Shown here piece after piece: positions 33,879 to 41,549 of a stretch of DNA of 54,613 nucleotides (within the stretch, counting starts at the first letter, position 1; the number at the start of each line of letters is the position of its first letter). Location of the stretch: NCBI RefSeq assembly GCF_000336695.1, contig NZ_AOMC01000135.1:29646-84258 (forward strand), given 5' to 3'. Below the pieces are notes generated by a model. The model had not been told where the DNA came from, did not search any database, and worked only from the letters and a program-made list of their open reading frames with translations. This DNA comes from Halococcus morrhuae DSM 1307 (GTDB taxonomy: Archaea; Halobacteriota; Halobacteria; Halobacteriales; Halococcaceae). The translations under genes and the position numbers were made by a program.

Positions 33879-36134
33879 ACTGTCGGGACCTCGCTCGCGC
33901 GAACGCCGAAACCGACCGAGTACGGGGGTGCGCTCGCCGCGGAGCTCCTTGACCAACGCTCGCGCCTCGGTGGCGTCGGCGTCACTCACTGCCTCGCCGT
34001 AGTGAGCACGCTCGAAAATTGCGCCGACCCGGCGGGCGCGGTCGTCGGCGTCGATCGCTGCGAGATATTCTCGCGGCGTCTCGCCGTCGCGACGCGAGCG
34101 GTGCTCGTCGGCAAGCAGGTATTCGAGGCGCTCGAAGGCCGCCTCGACCGTCGCCGTCGGCGACCCGCTCGGCCAGTAGCGCAGCCAGAGCGCGCGGTAG
34201 AGCCGCTCGGCCAGCCCGGTACGATGTGCACCCGCCGCGAGACCGACGAGCGCGACGAGCGCGAACGCCACCTGCTCGCGCGACGGCGAAGGGAGTTCGG
34301 GTAGTGGCGACGAGTCCGCGACGAATGTCGTACCACCCGCCGCACCCCCGCCGGCCGGCGTCGCCGAGCCGTTGGCTGCGTCCGCCTGATCCTGTTCGGC
34401 GGCGCGCTGGAGGCCGGCCGGGTTGGCCGCGTCGTTGGCAGCCGAATCCTCCGCATCGGCGCTTCCGCCGGCGGGCGTCGCTTCGGGCGTCGGCGTCCAT
34501 TCACCGTCCTCCGATCGGTTGGTGTCGACGTTCGACTCGTTGCCCGCGCGCGCATTTTCGAGATTGCTACCTTCGACGGCCGAGCGCGGCCCGGCCGGCG
34601 TCGGATCGAAGCGCACCCAGCCGGTCTCGGGGAAGTAGACCTCGACCCAGGCGTGGCTGTCGAGCCCGCGGACGACCCACTCGTCGCGCGCGACGCGCTG
34701 GCCCGGCGTGTAGCCCGTCACGAACCGTGCTGGGATGTCCTGGGTTCGCAGCATCGTCGCCATCGTCGTCGCGTAGTAGGTGCAGTAGCCGGCGTTCATC
34801 TCGAAGAGGTACGAATCGGCGATGGAGCCGTCCGGCCGATCCACGTCAAGCGAGTAGTTCTTCGACCCTTCAAGCCAGCGCTCGATGGTACGGGCGGTGT
34901 CGTAGGGGTTGTCGGCGTTGCTCGTGAGGCGGTCGGTCCGGTTGGCGACGCGCTCGGGCGTACTCTCTGGTAGCTGTGTGTATCGGCCCCGGATTCCATC
35001 GGGATAGTCATCGCCGGCCGAGCGCAGCTCGTCGGCCGTCCAGTTCGGTCGCTGACTCGTGACCGTGTAGCTCGTGCCGTTCGCCAGCGTCCCGTCGGGC
35101 TGGATGCCGGCGAGCGACGTCACACGTGCGTTGTCGGCCGACGCGCCCGAGAGCTCGCTCGGTTTCCACGCCGCCGGCATGATCGAGAGCGACGTCTCGG
35201 CCGTGTAGTTCTGCGTGAGCCGTGTCGCGTCGCCCGGCGGACCGGCGAGCGAGCCGTTGTAGGGGCGGTCGTCGCCGGTTCTGACCCATCCCTGGCCCGT
35301 GTAGCGGTCGTAGCTCGCTACGCGCCAATACTCTTGACTACTGCTCTCGACGGTGAACCGGACCTTCGGCGAGAGCGAGATCGAGCCCTGGACGTTCACC
35401 TCGTCGCCACCCGTGAGCAGGCCGGCTTCGACCGTCTCCAGACCGCCACCACCGGAGGACACCATCGGATCGGCAGCACCGCCGGGAACGACGCTCACGA
35501 GCGGCGCAAGCACGATCATCGCCGCGAGCACGGCCACGAGCGTTTCGACCTGGCCGACGCTCCCCCGGTGGCGTTCGAGCTCTCCGAAACCGACGACGCC
35601 GGCGGCACCGACGATGCCGACGAGGGCGACGGTCGGTCCCGCATCACCGGTGAGGACGAAGAAACCGAGCGCCACGCCACCGCTGATCGCACTGGCGACG
35701 TAGTGTCGCCGCAACGCGAGATACCACGTCAGAAACGTCGGCGCGGGCGCGAAACCGATCGCCCAGACGCCCGCCTCCGCAATGCGAAGGATCGAGAGGC
35801 CCGTCAGCAGCGCGATCACGTCCGCGCGCACCGCGTCGAACGACCGGAGAAGCAGCTCGCCGTTCGGCACCGCCTGAACGTAGCCCCAGAGTCCGACAGC
35901 GAACAGTCCAGCGGCGAGGATGGGTGCGAACGCCGCCGGCAGGAAGCGCGCCAGCACCGTCGCCGCGAGCAGACTACCGGCGACGAACAGCACCAGCCGG
36001 TCGGTACCGCCGGCGACGTCGGTGACGTGCGAGAGAACGGCGAGAAAGGAGCCCATCAGCAGCGCCGTCGCGCCGAGGGCGAGCGCGCGCCGCGCGCCGT
36101 CGCCGATCCACGAACGCTCGGTCGCGACACTCAC
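33873..36134 (-). CDS. Membrane transglutaminase-like protein (TgpA-type, DUF4129)
   Basis: 753 residues. Six or so N-terminal helices (about 12-215), an extracellular transglutaminase-like domain with NAGYCTYYAT (catalytic Cys near 449), DSHAWVEVYF (His near 488) and VRFDPTPAG (Asp near 509), a Ser/Ala/Asp-rich stretch, another helix near 617 and a cytosolic DUF4129 C terminus. Such proteins accompany MoxR and DUF58 proteins and are thought to act as proteases or cross-linkers at the envelope. ATGA overlap with the DUF58 gene. Confidence 0.92.
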   Translation of the reverse strand: MSVATERSWIGDGARRALALGATALLMGSFLAVLSHVTDVAGGTDRLVLFVAGSLLAATVLARFLPAAFAPILAAGLFAVGLWGYVQAVPNGELLLRSFDAVRADVIALLTGLSILRIAEAGVWAIGFAPAPTFLTWYLALRRHYVASAISGGVALGFFVLTGDAGPTVALVGIVGAAGVVGFGELERHRGSVGQVETLVAVLAAMIVLAPLVSVVPGGAADPMVSSGGGGLETVEAGLLTGGDEVNVQGSISLSPKVRFTVESSSQEYWRVASYDRYTGQGWVRTGDDRPYNGSLAGPPGDATRLTQNYTAETSLSIMPAAWKPSELSGASADNARVTSLAGIQPDGTLANGTSYTVTSQRPNWTADELRSAGDDYPDGIRGRYTQLPESTPERVANRTDRLTSNADNPYDTARTIERWLEGSKNYSLDVDRPDGSIADSYLFEMNAGYCTYYATTMATMLRTQDIPARFVTGYTPGQRVARDEWVVRGLDSHAWVEVYFPETGWVRFDPTPAGPRSAVEGSNLENARAGNESNVDTNRSEDGEWTPTPEATPAGGSADAEDSAANDAANPAGLQRAAEQDQADAANGSATPAGGGAAGGTTFVADSSPLPELPSPSREQVAFALVALVGLAAGAHRTGLAERLYRALWLRYWPSGSPTATVEAAFERLEYLLADEHRSRRDGETPREYLAAIDADDRARRVGAIFERAHYGEAVSDADATEARALVKELRGERTPVLGRFRRSRERGPDSI

Positions 36135-37105
36135 GACTCCGCCCTCCCGGTAGCCACGGCGTTCGCTGCTGTGCCGATCGACTCGAAGGGGAACTCGCGA
36201 CCATCGACCGTGAGCCGCGTGCCACGATCGTCGGTGAGTACGCGGAGATCGGCCTCGTGCTCGACACGGCCCGTGCCCGCCCTCGCGAGCGCGCCCAGCA
36301 CCCGCTCGCGCTGTTGCTCGCCACCGGTCCGTTCGACCTCGCCGTCCGGATACTGGAGCGCGACGGCGAAGCCGGCATCGAGCAGCGAGACGGCGACGCT
36401 CGCGGCCGCGCTCGCCATCTCGTCGGCGTGGCCGGCGGTCGCCTCGGCGGCGACCGTGAGGGCGGTCAGCTCGCGCGTCCCGTCGAACTCCATCACGACG
36501 AGATCGTCGCGTTTCGCGCTCGATTTCCAGTGGACGTCGCGGAGGCTGTCGCCGCGGACGTACTCGCGAAGCCCGTCGAACCGCTCGCGCTTGTCGGCGC
36601 GTTCGGCGAACCCGCCGACGACGCCCATATCACCGATGTCGTGAAGTTCGGGATAGACGAGAACGGGCGTGCGCCGCGGATACTCGAAGGTACGGGAGAG
36701 CAGGCCGAACGCGTCGGTGACAGTGAGTGTGAGCGGCCCGAGTCGGTGGTCACCGCGCTCTCGAAGCTCGATTTCGTACTCGATCGTCGTCGGTACGCTC
36801 AGGGTCGCCCCGTCGAACGTCGATTCCAGCCCGTCGCCGACCTGCTCGGAGAGCCGTGCGGCGAGCGGGTCGTCGGTCTCGATGGCGAGTTCGATACGGC
36901 GCGTCTCACCCGGAAAGCCGGCGGCGGGCGGGCGACGCCGGATGGTTGGGCGGTCGGCGAGCAAGAGCTGGACGGCGGCCGCGACGAGCGCGACGAGCGC
37001 CGGGACGACGAGCGCGTTCAGCGAGCGCGCGCCGAACGTGATGGCGAGCCAGACGGCCAGTCCAACCAGCGCGACCAGCCCGAGCGCCCGGCGCGTCGGT
37101 CTCAT
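36131..37105 (-). CDS. DUF58 protein (MoxR-associated)
   Basis: 324 residues: two N-terminal hydrophobic segments (about 8-48), then a beta-rich part and the DUF58 signature LREYVRGDSLRDVHWKSSAKRDDLVVMEFD (cores VRGDSLRDVHWKSSA). DUF58 often resembles a vWA-like domain and forms a unit with MoxR chaperones. Overlaps both neighbours by 4 bp. Confidence 0.92.
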   Translation of the reverse strand: MRPTRRALGLVALVGLAVWLAITFGARSLNALVVPALVALVAAAVQLLLADRPTIRRRPPAAGFPGETRRIELAIETDDPLAARLSEQVGDGLESTFDGATLSVPTTIEYEIELRERGDHRLGPLTLTVTDAFGLLSRTFEYPRRTPVLVYPELHDIGDMGVVGGFAERADKRERFDGLREYVRGDSLRDVHWKSSAKRDDLVVMEFDGTRELTALTVAAEATAGHADEMASAAASVAVSLLDAGFAVALQYPDGEVERTGGEQQRERVLGALARAGTGRVEHEADLRVLTDDRGTRLTVDGREFPFESIGTAANAVATGRAES

Positions 37106-38094
37106 TCGACCCGAACCGACGACAGCGCCGCCCGGATCACGTCACGGCCCGTCTCGTCGCTCTCGCCGACCGGCCGGACCCGGTGGGCGAGGGTGACGAC
37201 CGCCTCGTGCTGGATGTCGTCGGGAACGACGTACTCGCGCCCGTCGAGGGCAGCCCGTGCCTGTGCGGCACGCAGCAGCGATAGCGATCCGCGCGGGCTC
37301 ACGCCGAGCTGGGCGCGCTCGCGGGTGTGGTTGGCAAGTCGGGTGACGTACTCACGAACGGGCTCGGCGACAGTGATCGCCGCGACCCGCTCGCGGGCGG
37401 CCCGGAGCTGATCGAGGCTGGCGATCGGTTCGAGGGTCTCGATCGGATGGGTGCCGACCACGTTCTCCAGCATCGCCGATTCGTCGTCCGGGGTCGGATA
37501 GCCGAGTTCGAGCCGTTTCATGAACCGATCGACCTCGGCCAGCGGGAGTTCGTACGTCCGATTGCGCTCGACGGCGTTCTGCGTCGCGATCACCGTGAAG
37601 GGATCGGCGAGCGCGTGCGTCGCGCCGTCGACGGTGACCTGCTGTTCTTCCATCGCTTCGAGCAGCGCGCTCTGGGTCTTCGGCGGCGCGCGATTGATCT
37701 CGTCGCCGAGGACGACGTTGGCGAAGATGGGGCCGCTACGGAACTCGAACTCCCGCGTCTTCTGGTTGAAGACGTTCACGCCCGTCACGTCGGAGGGGAG
37801 CAGATCGGGCGTGAACTGGACGCGGTTGAACGAACTCTCGAACGAGCGCGCGATCGCCCGGGCGAGCATGGTCTTGCCTACACCGGGCACGTCTTCGAGC
37901 AGGACGTGGCCGCGCGCGAGCATCGCCGTCACGATATGCTCGATGGCGTCGTGGCTGCCGACGATCACCTCCTCGGTGTTCTCGATGACGGAAGTGGCGA
38001 GCTCGCCGGTTTCGGCGATCGAGAGACGGGGTTGGCGGTCGGTCGCGGCGGTCGCGGGCCGCCCGCCATCGGTGTCGGCGTCCGCATCCGTCAT
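37102..38094 (-). CDS. MoxR-family AAA+ ATPase
   Basis: 330 residues. Walker A GVGKTMLARAIA and Walker B VVLGDEINRAPPKTQSALLEAMEE are diagnostic of MoxR. C-terminal lid PRGSLSLLRAAQARAALDGR. It probably remodels or activates the DUF58/transglutaminase partners encoded next. The start 38094 (MTDADADTDGG) is favoured: the TATA box at 38149-38153 predicts a start near 38125, downstream of the alternative GTG at 38136. Confidence 0.93.
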   Translation of the reverse strand: MTDADADTDGGRPATAATDRQPRLSIAETGELATSVIENTEEVIVGSHDAIEHIVTAMLARGHVLLEDVPGVGKTMLARAIARSFESSFNRVQFTPDLLPSDVTGVNVFNQKTREFEFRSGPIFANVVLGDEINRAPPKTQSALLEAMEEQQVTVDGATHALADPFTVIATQNAVERNRTYELPLAEVDRFMKRLELGYPTPDDESAMLENVVGTHPIETLEPIASLDQLRAARERVAAITVAEPVREYVTRLANHTRERAQLGVSPRGSLSLLRAAQARAALDGREYVVPDDIQHEAVVTLAHRVRPVGESDETGRDVIRAALSSVRVE

Positions 38095-38148
38095 GGCTGC
38101 GGCGACGTTGGGGCGCTCGGACGGGGGCTGAAACACTCGTACCGACGC

Positions 38149-38153
38149 ATATA
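38149..38153 (-). promoter_or_regulatory. TATA box of the MoxR-DUF58-transglutaminase operon
   Basis: TATAT on the minus strand (GGCTATATGCG) predicts a transcript start near 38125 and a leader of about 31 nt before ATG 38094. Confidence 0.45.
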
Positions 38154-38257
38154 GCCGTCTCTGGGACCGGGCGCATGTAACGTTGCTGATTCACAGGAAT
38201 TGTCACGCACACCAGACCGGCGATGGATCGAAGCCAGCGACGGGATTCCAGAAAGAA

Positions 38258-38264
38258 GTTATAG
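38258..38264 (+). promoter_or_regulatory. TATA box of the DUF5797 gene
   Basis: GTTATAG is centred 26 bp before ATG 38287, so the transcript should be leaderless. This fixes the start choice. Confidence 0.6.
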
Positions 38265-38286
38265 CCGCTTTCCATACCGCCGGCCG

Positions 38287-38772
38287 ATGGCCCTCTCCGA
38301 GGAGGCACAGGAGCGTCTCGCCGACGTGGTGGCCCTCCAGCCGACGAAGAACGGCGAACTCGAGGAGCACTGGGGGATGGACAGCGGCAGCGAAGTCCAC
38401 CAGTATCTCGAAGGTGAGCTCAAAGCGTACTACTACCGCGACGAAGACAGCCTGATCCGTGCGACCGCCGACGCCGCCGATCTCGTGGGGGCCGAGACCG
38501 AAAACGACGGCCCACGAACGGTGACAGTACCCGCACTCCAGGCACAGGTGTTCGCCGTCGTCGCCGACGAGGACGACCGCGCCGAGAGCGTCGTCTCGGT
38601 CCTGCACAGCCTCCGCGACGCCCACGACATCGACCCCGCGCCCGAGGACGTGCGCTCGGCGCTGCGCGGGCTGGCCCGCCGCGGCGTCGTCGACGTCGTC
38701 CAGAAGACAGTGCCGACCTTCCGGCTGGCCGTCGAGCGCGAAGACGTGGTCGTTGAATCGCTTGACGAGTGA
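38287..38772 (+). CDS. DUF5797 family protein, winged-helix-like
   Basis: 161 residues, beginning MALSEEAQERLADVVALQPTKNGELEEHWGM, which fits haloarchaeal DUF5797 proteins (motif cores ERLADVVALQPTKNGEL and HQYLEGELKAYYYRD). The C-terminal half (about 80-150) looks like a winged helix (VVSVLHSLRDAHDI...VRSALRGLARRGVV). A transcription regulator or RNA-associated role is possible, not shown. The ATG at 38287 is fixed by the TATA box. Confidence 0.8.
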   Translation: MALSEEAQERLADVVALQPTKNGELEEHWGMDSGSEVHQYLEGELKAYYYRDEDSLIRATADAADLVGAETENDGPRTVTVPALQAQVFAVVADEDDRAESVVSVLHSLRDAHDIDPAPEDVRSALRGLARRGVVDVVQKTVPTFRLAVEREDVVVESLDE

Positions 38773-38804
38773 TTATAAGCGAGAGTGGACTTGCGACCAA
38801 AACA

Positions 38805-38810
38805 GATATT
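38805..38810 (+). promoter_or_regulatory. Possible TATA box of the AT-rich membrane gene
   Basis: GATATT is centred about 26 bp before ATG 38834. The surrounding DNA is AT-rich, so the signal is weaker than elsewhere; a CTATAAG at 38817 is too close to the start. Confidence 0.35.
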
Positions 38811-38833
38811 TGCGTGCTATAAGATGAACAGGT

Positions 38834-39574
38834 ATGAAAAGTGACCAAACACCAACTGGGTTTGGACTTTACGACCTTTTAACTAAGGTTATCCCAGGCG
38901 CATTTCTATTCATCTTTGCAACTTTTAATTCAGGTGATGTATTAGATATTTCTATTGCTATAGACCCAACCATTATATTAATAATATTCTCAACTATTTC
39001 GATTATTATTGGGATTGCTATTCAATTGAGCAGAGAACAATTTCGATTGATTCCCCGAGATATAAGGTATATTTGTTACGAACTGTCTGACAACAATGAT
39101 TTCCTAGGCAAGGGTGACACAATCCGTCGGTATCTACCTCTTGTCCCAAACGAAGGAGTGAGAATAATAACAAACAACAAATATTCTTTTTATTCTATTT
39201 TGAATGGTTATGGTTTAAACAATGATCCAGACAATCTCAGAGAGTTATATTTGATGTTACTTAGTGATATAGAATCGGACCTCAGTAGTCGAGCGTATCG
39301 AGATAAGATGACGATGGAATTTTGTGCCAATATGGTGTTTTCATCTATTGGTGCGCTTATATTTGCTACGATTGGAGCAATGAATGGGACTGCACCCGAC
39401 TATTCACTATTTATCTCAGTTATTTTTGCTATACCTAGTTTATTTCTATTCACACCATTCACATTCTCTCTGGAGCGAAGATGGGCGAGTGCGCTGATTA
39501 GGGAATCAATGCTAGCTACAGACACGCCAGTAGAATACGGCACCGATAGCGACATTCGTCCTTGTGACGAATGA
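38834..39574 (+). CDS. AT-rich four-helix membrane protein, probably acquired
   Basis: 246 residues: hydrophobic segments at about 18-35, 44-64, 170-190 and 193-215 flank a polar central region (about 65-165) facing one side. Its DNA is strikingly AT-rich (about 60% A+T by eye) with A/T-ending codons, isoleucine- and asparagine-rich protein, in contrast to every neighbour. I recognise no family; the two-helix, soluble, two-helix layout recalls membrane effector proteins of defence systems but no catalytic motif is visible. A 7-bp hairpin spans its 3' end. Likely recent transfer. Confidence 0.75.
   Translation: MKSDQTPTGFGLYDLLTKVIPGAFLFIFATFNSGDVLDISIAIDPTIILIIFSTISIIIGIAIQLSREQFRLIPRDIRYICYELSDNNDFLGKGDTIRRYLPLVPNEGVRIITNNKYSFYSILNGYGLNNDPDNLRELYLMLLSDIESDLSSRAYRDKMTMEFCANMVFSSIGALIFATIGAMNGTAPDYSLFISVIFAIPSLFLFTPFTFSLERRWASALIRESMLATDTPVEYGTDSDIRPCDE
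39554..39572 (+). terminator. Hairpin over the 3' end of the AT-rich gene
   Basis: ATTCGTC and GACGAAT are complementary (7 bp) around CTTGT and overlap the last codons and stop of the gene. No T-run follows. Possible termination or RNA-end structure. Confidence 0.35.
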
Positions 39575-39604
39575 ATGGGGCTGAAGAATCCTCCAACAAA
39601 TGAG

Positions 39605-40651
39605 TTAGTTCATCTTGCTACGCAGCCGTTGGCGTTCCCGCCGGTCATCCAACAACCGCCGAATCGCCTTCCCTGGCCCACCTTCTATCGGCCAACCGCG
39701 CGAGCGCCACGTGGGTGGTTCGGGCTCGAATTTCGGACAGGAGCCCGCACACTCGGCGGCGCTCTGGTGTTTTCCTTTCGCCGCACACCACGGCAGGGCA
39801 GTCCGGCCGGACTCGCGCAGTTCGAAATGCCGACAGTCGGGGCGCATCGTGTCGGCGTACGACCGCCAGCCGCGCTCGTAGGCTCGCTCGGCGATGGCGA
39901 GTCGTTTCTCGGCCTTCCAGTCCGAATCAGCGAATTCGACGGTCGCCGCGCTCTCGTCGCCGCTGGCCCGGTCGGTGATCCGCGTGCCCGCTTCGCCGGC
40001 GGCGAGCGATCGGGGATGCCAGGCGACGCTTGTGGTGTCTTCGTCGTCCGTGTCGACAACCAGGACGCCCGCTTCGACGGGGAAATCTTCCAGGAGAACG
40101 GGTTCGATCGAGTGCTCGGTGCTGGCGGTGGCGACCCAGACCTCGTCACAGAGCGCGAGCGCCACGTCGCGTTCGATCTGTCCGGCGAGGGCGCGCGCGG
40201 CGCTCGCGTCGAGATCGGGTTTGTTCTCGATGGCAACGATCCGCTCGACCCAGTTCGGATAAGCCCACTTCCGCCGGAGTTCGATGCGATTGTTCTGCCG
40301 GCGAGTTTCGATGATGCCGCGGCCAGCGGCTCGATGGATCGCTTCACGGACGTATCGCCAGGGAAAATCGGGCTCGGGAAGCGCGTCCCGATACCACGTC
40401 CACGATTCGGGGGCGTTTCTGACGACACGGAGCAGGTCGCTATCGAGCGCACGGGTGCCGAAGTGAGCGCGCCGGGCGAGTGCATCCCTGTCGGCTTCGA
40501 TTATCACCGTGTCCCAGCGCCGGTGTTTGGTGCCGAGCTGGCGCGCGACGATCGCCACCGTGTCGGGATCAAGCTCGCCGTCGGGTGGCCAGTTGCGCTC
40601 GGCCCAGCCACACACCCCGAGTTCGAAGACGAACTCGCTGTCGGGGCTCAC
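39605..40651 (-). CDS. DUF5787 protein, PD-(D/E)xK/Cas4-like features
   Basis: 348 residues. Seen: a lone Cys near the N terminus (ELGVCGWAER, Cys14), WDTVIIEAD and RIVAIENKPDLDAS, the latter with the E-x-K core of PD-(D/E)xK nucleases, and a C-terminal cluster PDCRHFELRES...LPWCAAKG...ECAGSCPKF. One N-terminal plus several C-terminal Cys around a nuclease-like core is the layout of Cas4/AddB exonucleases with an Fe-S cluster. Haloarchaeal DUF5787 is the family I recognise; nuclease function is inference. Confidence 0.75.
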   Translation of the reverse strand: MSPDSEFVFELGVCGWAERNWPPDGELDPDTVAIVARQLGTKHRRWDTVIIEADRDALARRAHFGTRALDSDLLRVVRNAPESWTWYRDALPEPDFPWRYVREAIHRAAGRGIIETRRQNNRIELRRKWAYPNWVERIVAIENKPDLDASAARALAGQIERDVALALCDEVWVATASTEHSIEPVLLEDFPVEAGVLVVDTDDEDTTSVAWHPRSLAAGEAGTRITDRASGDESAATVEFADSDWKAEKRLAIAERAYERGWRSYADTMRPDCRHFELRESGRTALPWCAAKGKHQSAAECAGSCPKFEPEPPTWRSRGWPIEGGPGKAIRRLLDDRRERQRLRSKMN

Positions 40652-40672
40652 ATCCCGTCGGCCGCCGGCCCG

Positions 40673-41098
40673 TCAGTAGTCCACATCGTCGATGTAGTCG
40701 TGGGCCTCCCGGAAGATGTCGCGCGGGCCGTCCTGGGTGATCGTGTTGAGCGCCTGCTCGTAATCGCGCCACTGGTGGTCGCGATGTTCGTGGGAGAGCT
40801 CGGCGCTGGCCTCGGCGGACTCGGCGATGAACAGGTGCACCGTCTTGTGGATGGTTTCGCCGCCGGCCTGAAACACGTAGTCGTACTCGCGGCGGAACCC
40901 GTCGAGGAGCCTGAAATCGCTGATCCCCGATTCCTCCGTTACCTCTCGAATCGCCGTCTGCTGGAGTTCTTCCTCGCCCTCGACGCCGCCTTTGGGGAAC
41001 TCCCAGTCCCCGGGGCGGCTCTTGAGCAAGAGATACTCGCGGCGGCCTCTCGTGTCGCGAAAGAGGATAGCCCCCGCGCTCGTCGCTTCGACTGCCAT
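40673..41098 (-). CDS. Nudix hydrolase, Ap4A-hydrolase-like
   Basis: 141 residues with a complete Nudix box in GGVEGEEELQQTAIREVTEESGI (residues about 38-60; G-x5-E-x7-REVxEESG) and the preceding DWEFPKG typical of diadenosine tetraphosphate hydrolases, which cleave Ap4A to ATP and AMP. The ATG 41098 has a TATA box (minus strand, 41121-41128) 26 bp upstream, so it is leaderless. Confidence 0.9.
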   Translation of the reverse strand: MAVEATSAGAILFRDTRGRREYLLLKSRPGDWEFPKGGVEGEEELQQTAIREVTEESGISDFRLLDGFRREYDYVFQAGGETIHKTVHLFIAESAEASAELSHEHRDHQWRDYEQALNTITQDGPRDIFREAHDYIDDVDY

Positions 41099-41120
41099 TG
41101 AAGTGACTATTCGGGCAGCG

Positions 41121-41128
41121 TTTAATTG
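41121..41128 (-). promoter_or_regulatory. TATA box of the Nudix gene
   Basis: AATTAAAC on the minus strand, centred about 26 bp upstream of ATG 41098. Confidence 0.55.
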
Positions 41129-41196
41129 GTTGTTGTTTCACCGGGCGACGCGGCCAACCGGGGCCGTTTTGAGCGGTCGGGGACTCACTACCGAGT

Positions 41197-41511
41197 ATGC
41201 CTTTCGTCACGAAGCTCGCCCTCACGAGCGGCGACCGGGGCGCGCTCGATCGCACGGTTACGGAGATCAAAGAGAGCGCCGCCCGCAAGGGCGTCGAGTT
41301 CGGCGGCCCGCACGCGAGTCAACCCCGCCAGCAACGCGCCCCGCAGTCGAAACGACTCTCGACATCCGGCGGGCGGTTCACCGACTGGACCTACACGATC
41401 TACTCGCGTACGATCGAGATCGTCGGCCACGACGAGTTCGCCCGCAGCGTCGCCGATGGTGGGTTCCCCGCCGGCGTCCACGTCGAGATCGACGTCGAAC
41501 AGGTCCGCTGA
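41197..41511 (+). CDS. uS10-like protein
   Basis: 104 residues resembling ribosomal protein S10 (NusE fold): MPFVTKLALTSGDRGALDRTVTEIKESAARKG, with the central loop KRLSTSGGRFTDWTYTIYSRTIEIVGHD and C-terminal VHVEIDVEQV. Canonical rps10 lies in a ribosomal operon in archaea, so this is probably an extra paralogue; the EIKESAARKG...PQSKRL core aligns with the mRNA-facing part of S10. Role unknown; ribosome association is plausible. A weak TATA GTTTTG lies about 26 bp upstream. Confidence 0.78.
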   Translation: MPFVTKLALTSGDRGALDRTVTEIKESAARKGVEFGGPHASQPRQQRAPQSKRLSTSGGRFTDWTYTIYSRTIEIVGHDEFARSVADGGFPAGVHVEIDVEQVR

Positions 41512-41520
41512 GCATCCAGA

Positions 41521-41526
41521 TTTAAG
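41521..41526 (+). promoter_or_regulatory. TATA box of the M20 amidohydrolase gene
   Basis: TTTAAG is centred 26 bp before ATG 41550, so a leaderless mRNA is expected. Confidence 0.55.
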
Positions 41527-41549
41527 ATTCGGGGCCACGCAGCCGGCGT

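Noticed and set aside
38760-39574. CTTGACGAGTGA and CTTGTGACGAATGA at the two ends of the AT-rich gene as target-site repeats
   Set aside because: Both are codons for Asp-Glu-stop at gene ends and differ in spacing; the likeness is best explained by shared C-terminal coding.
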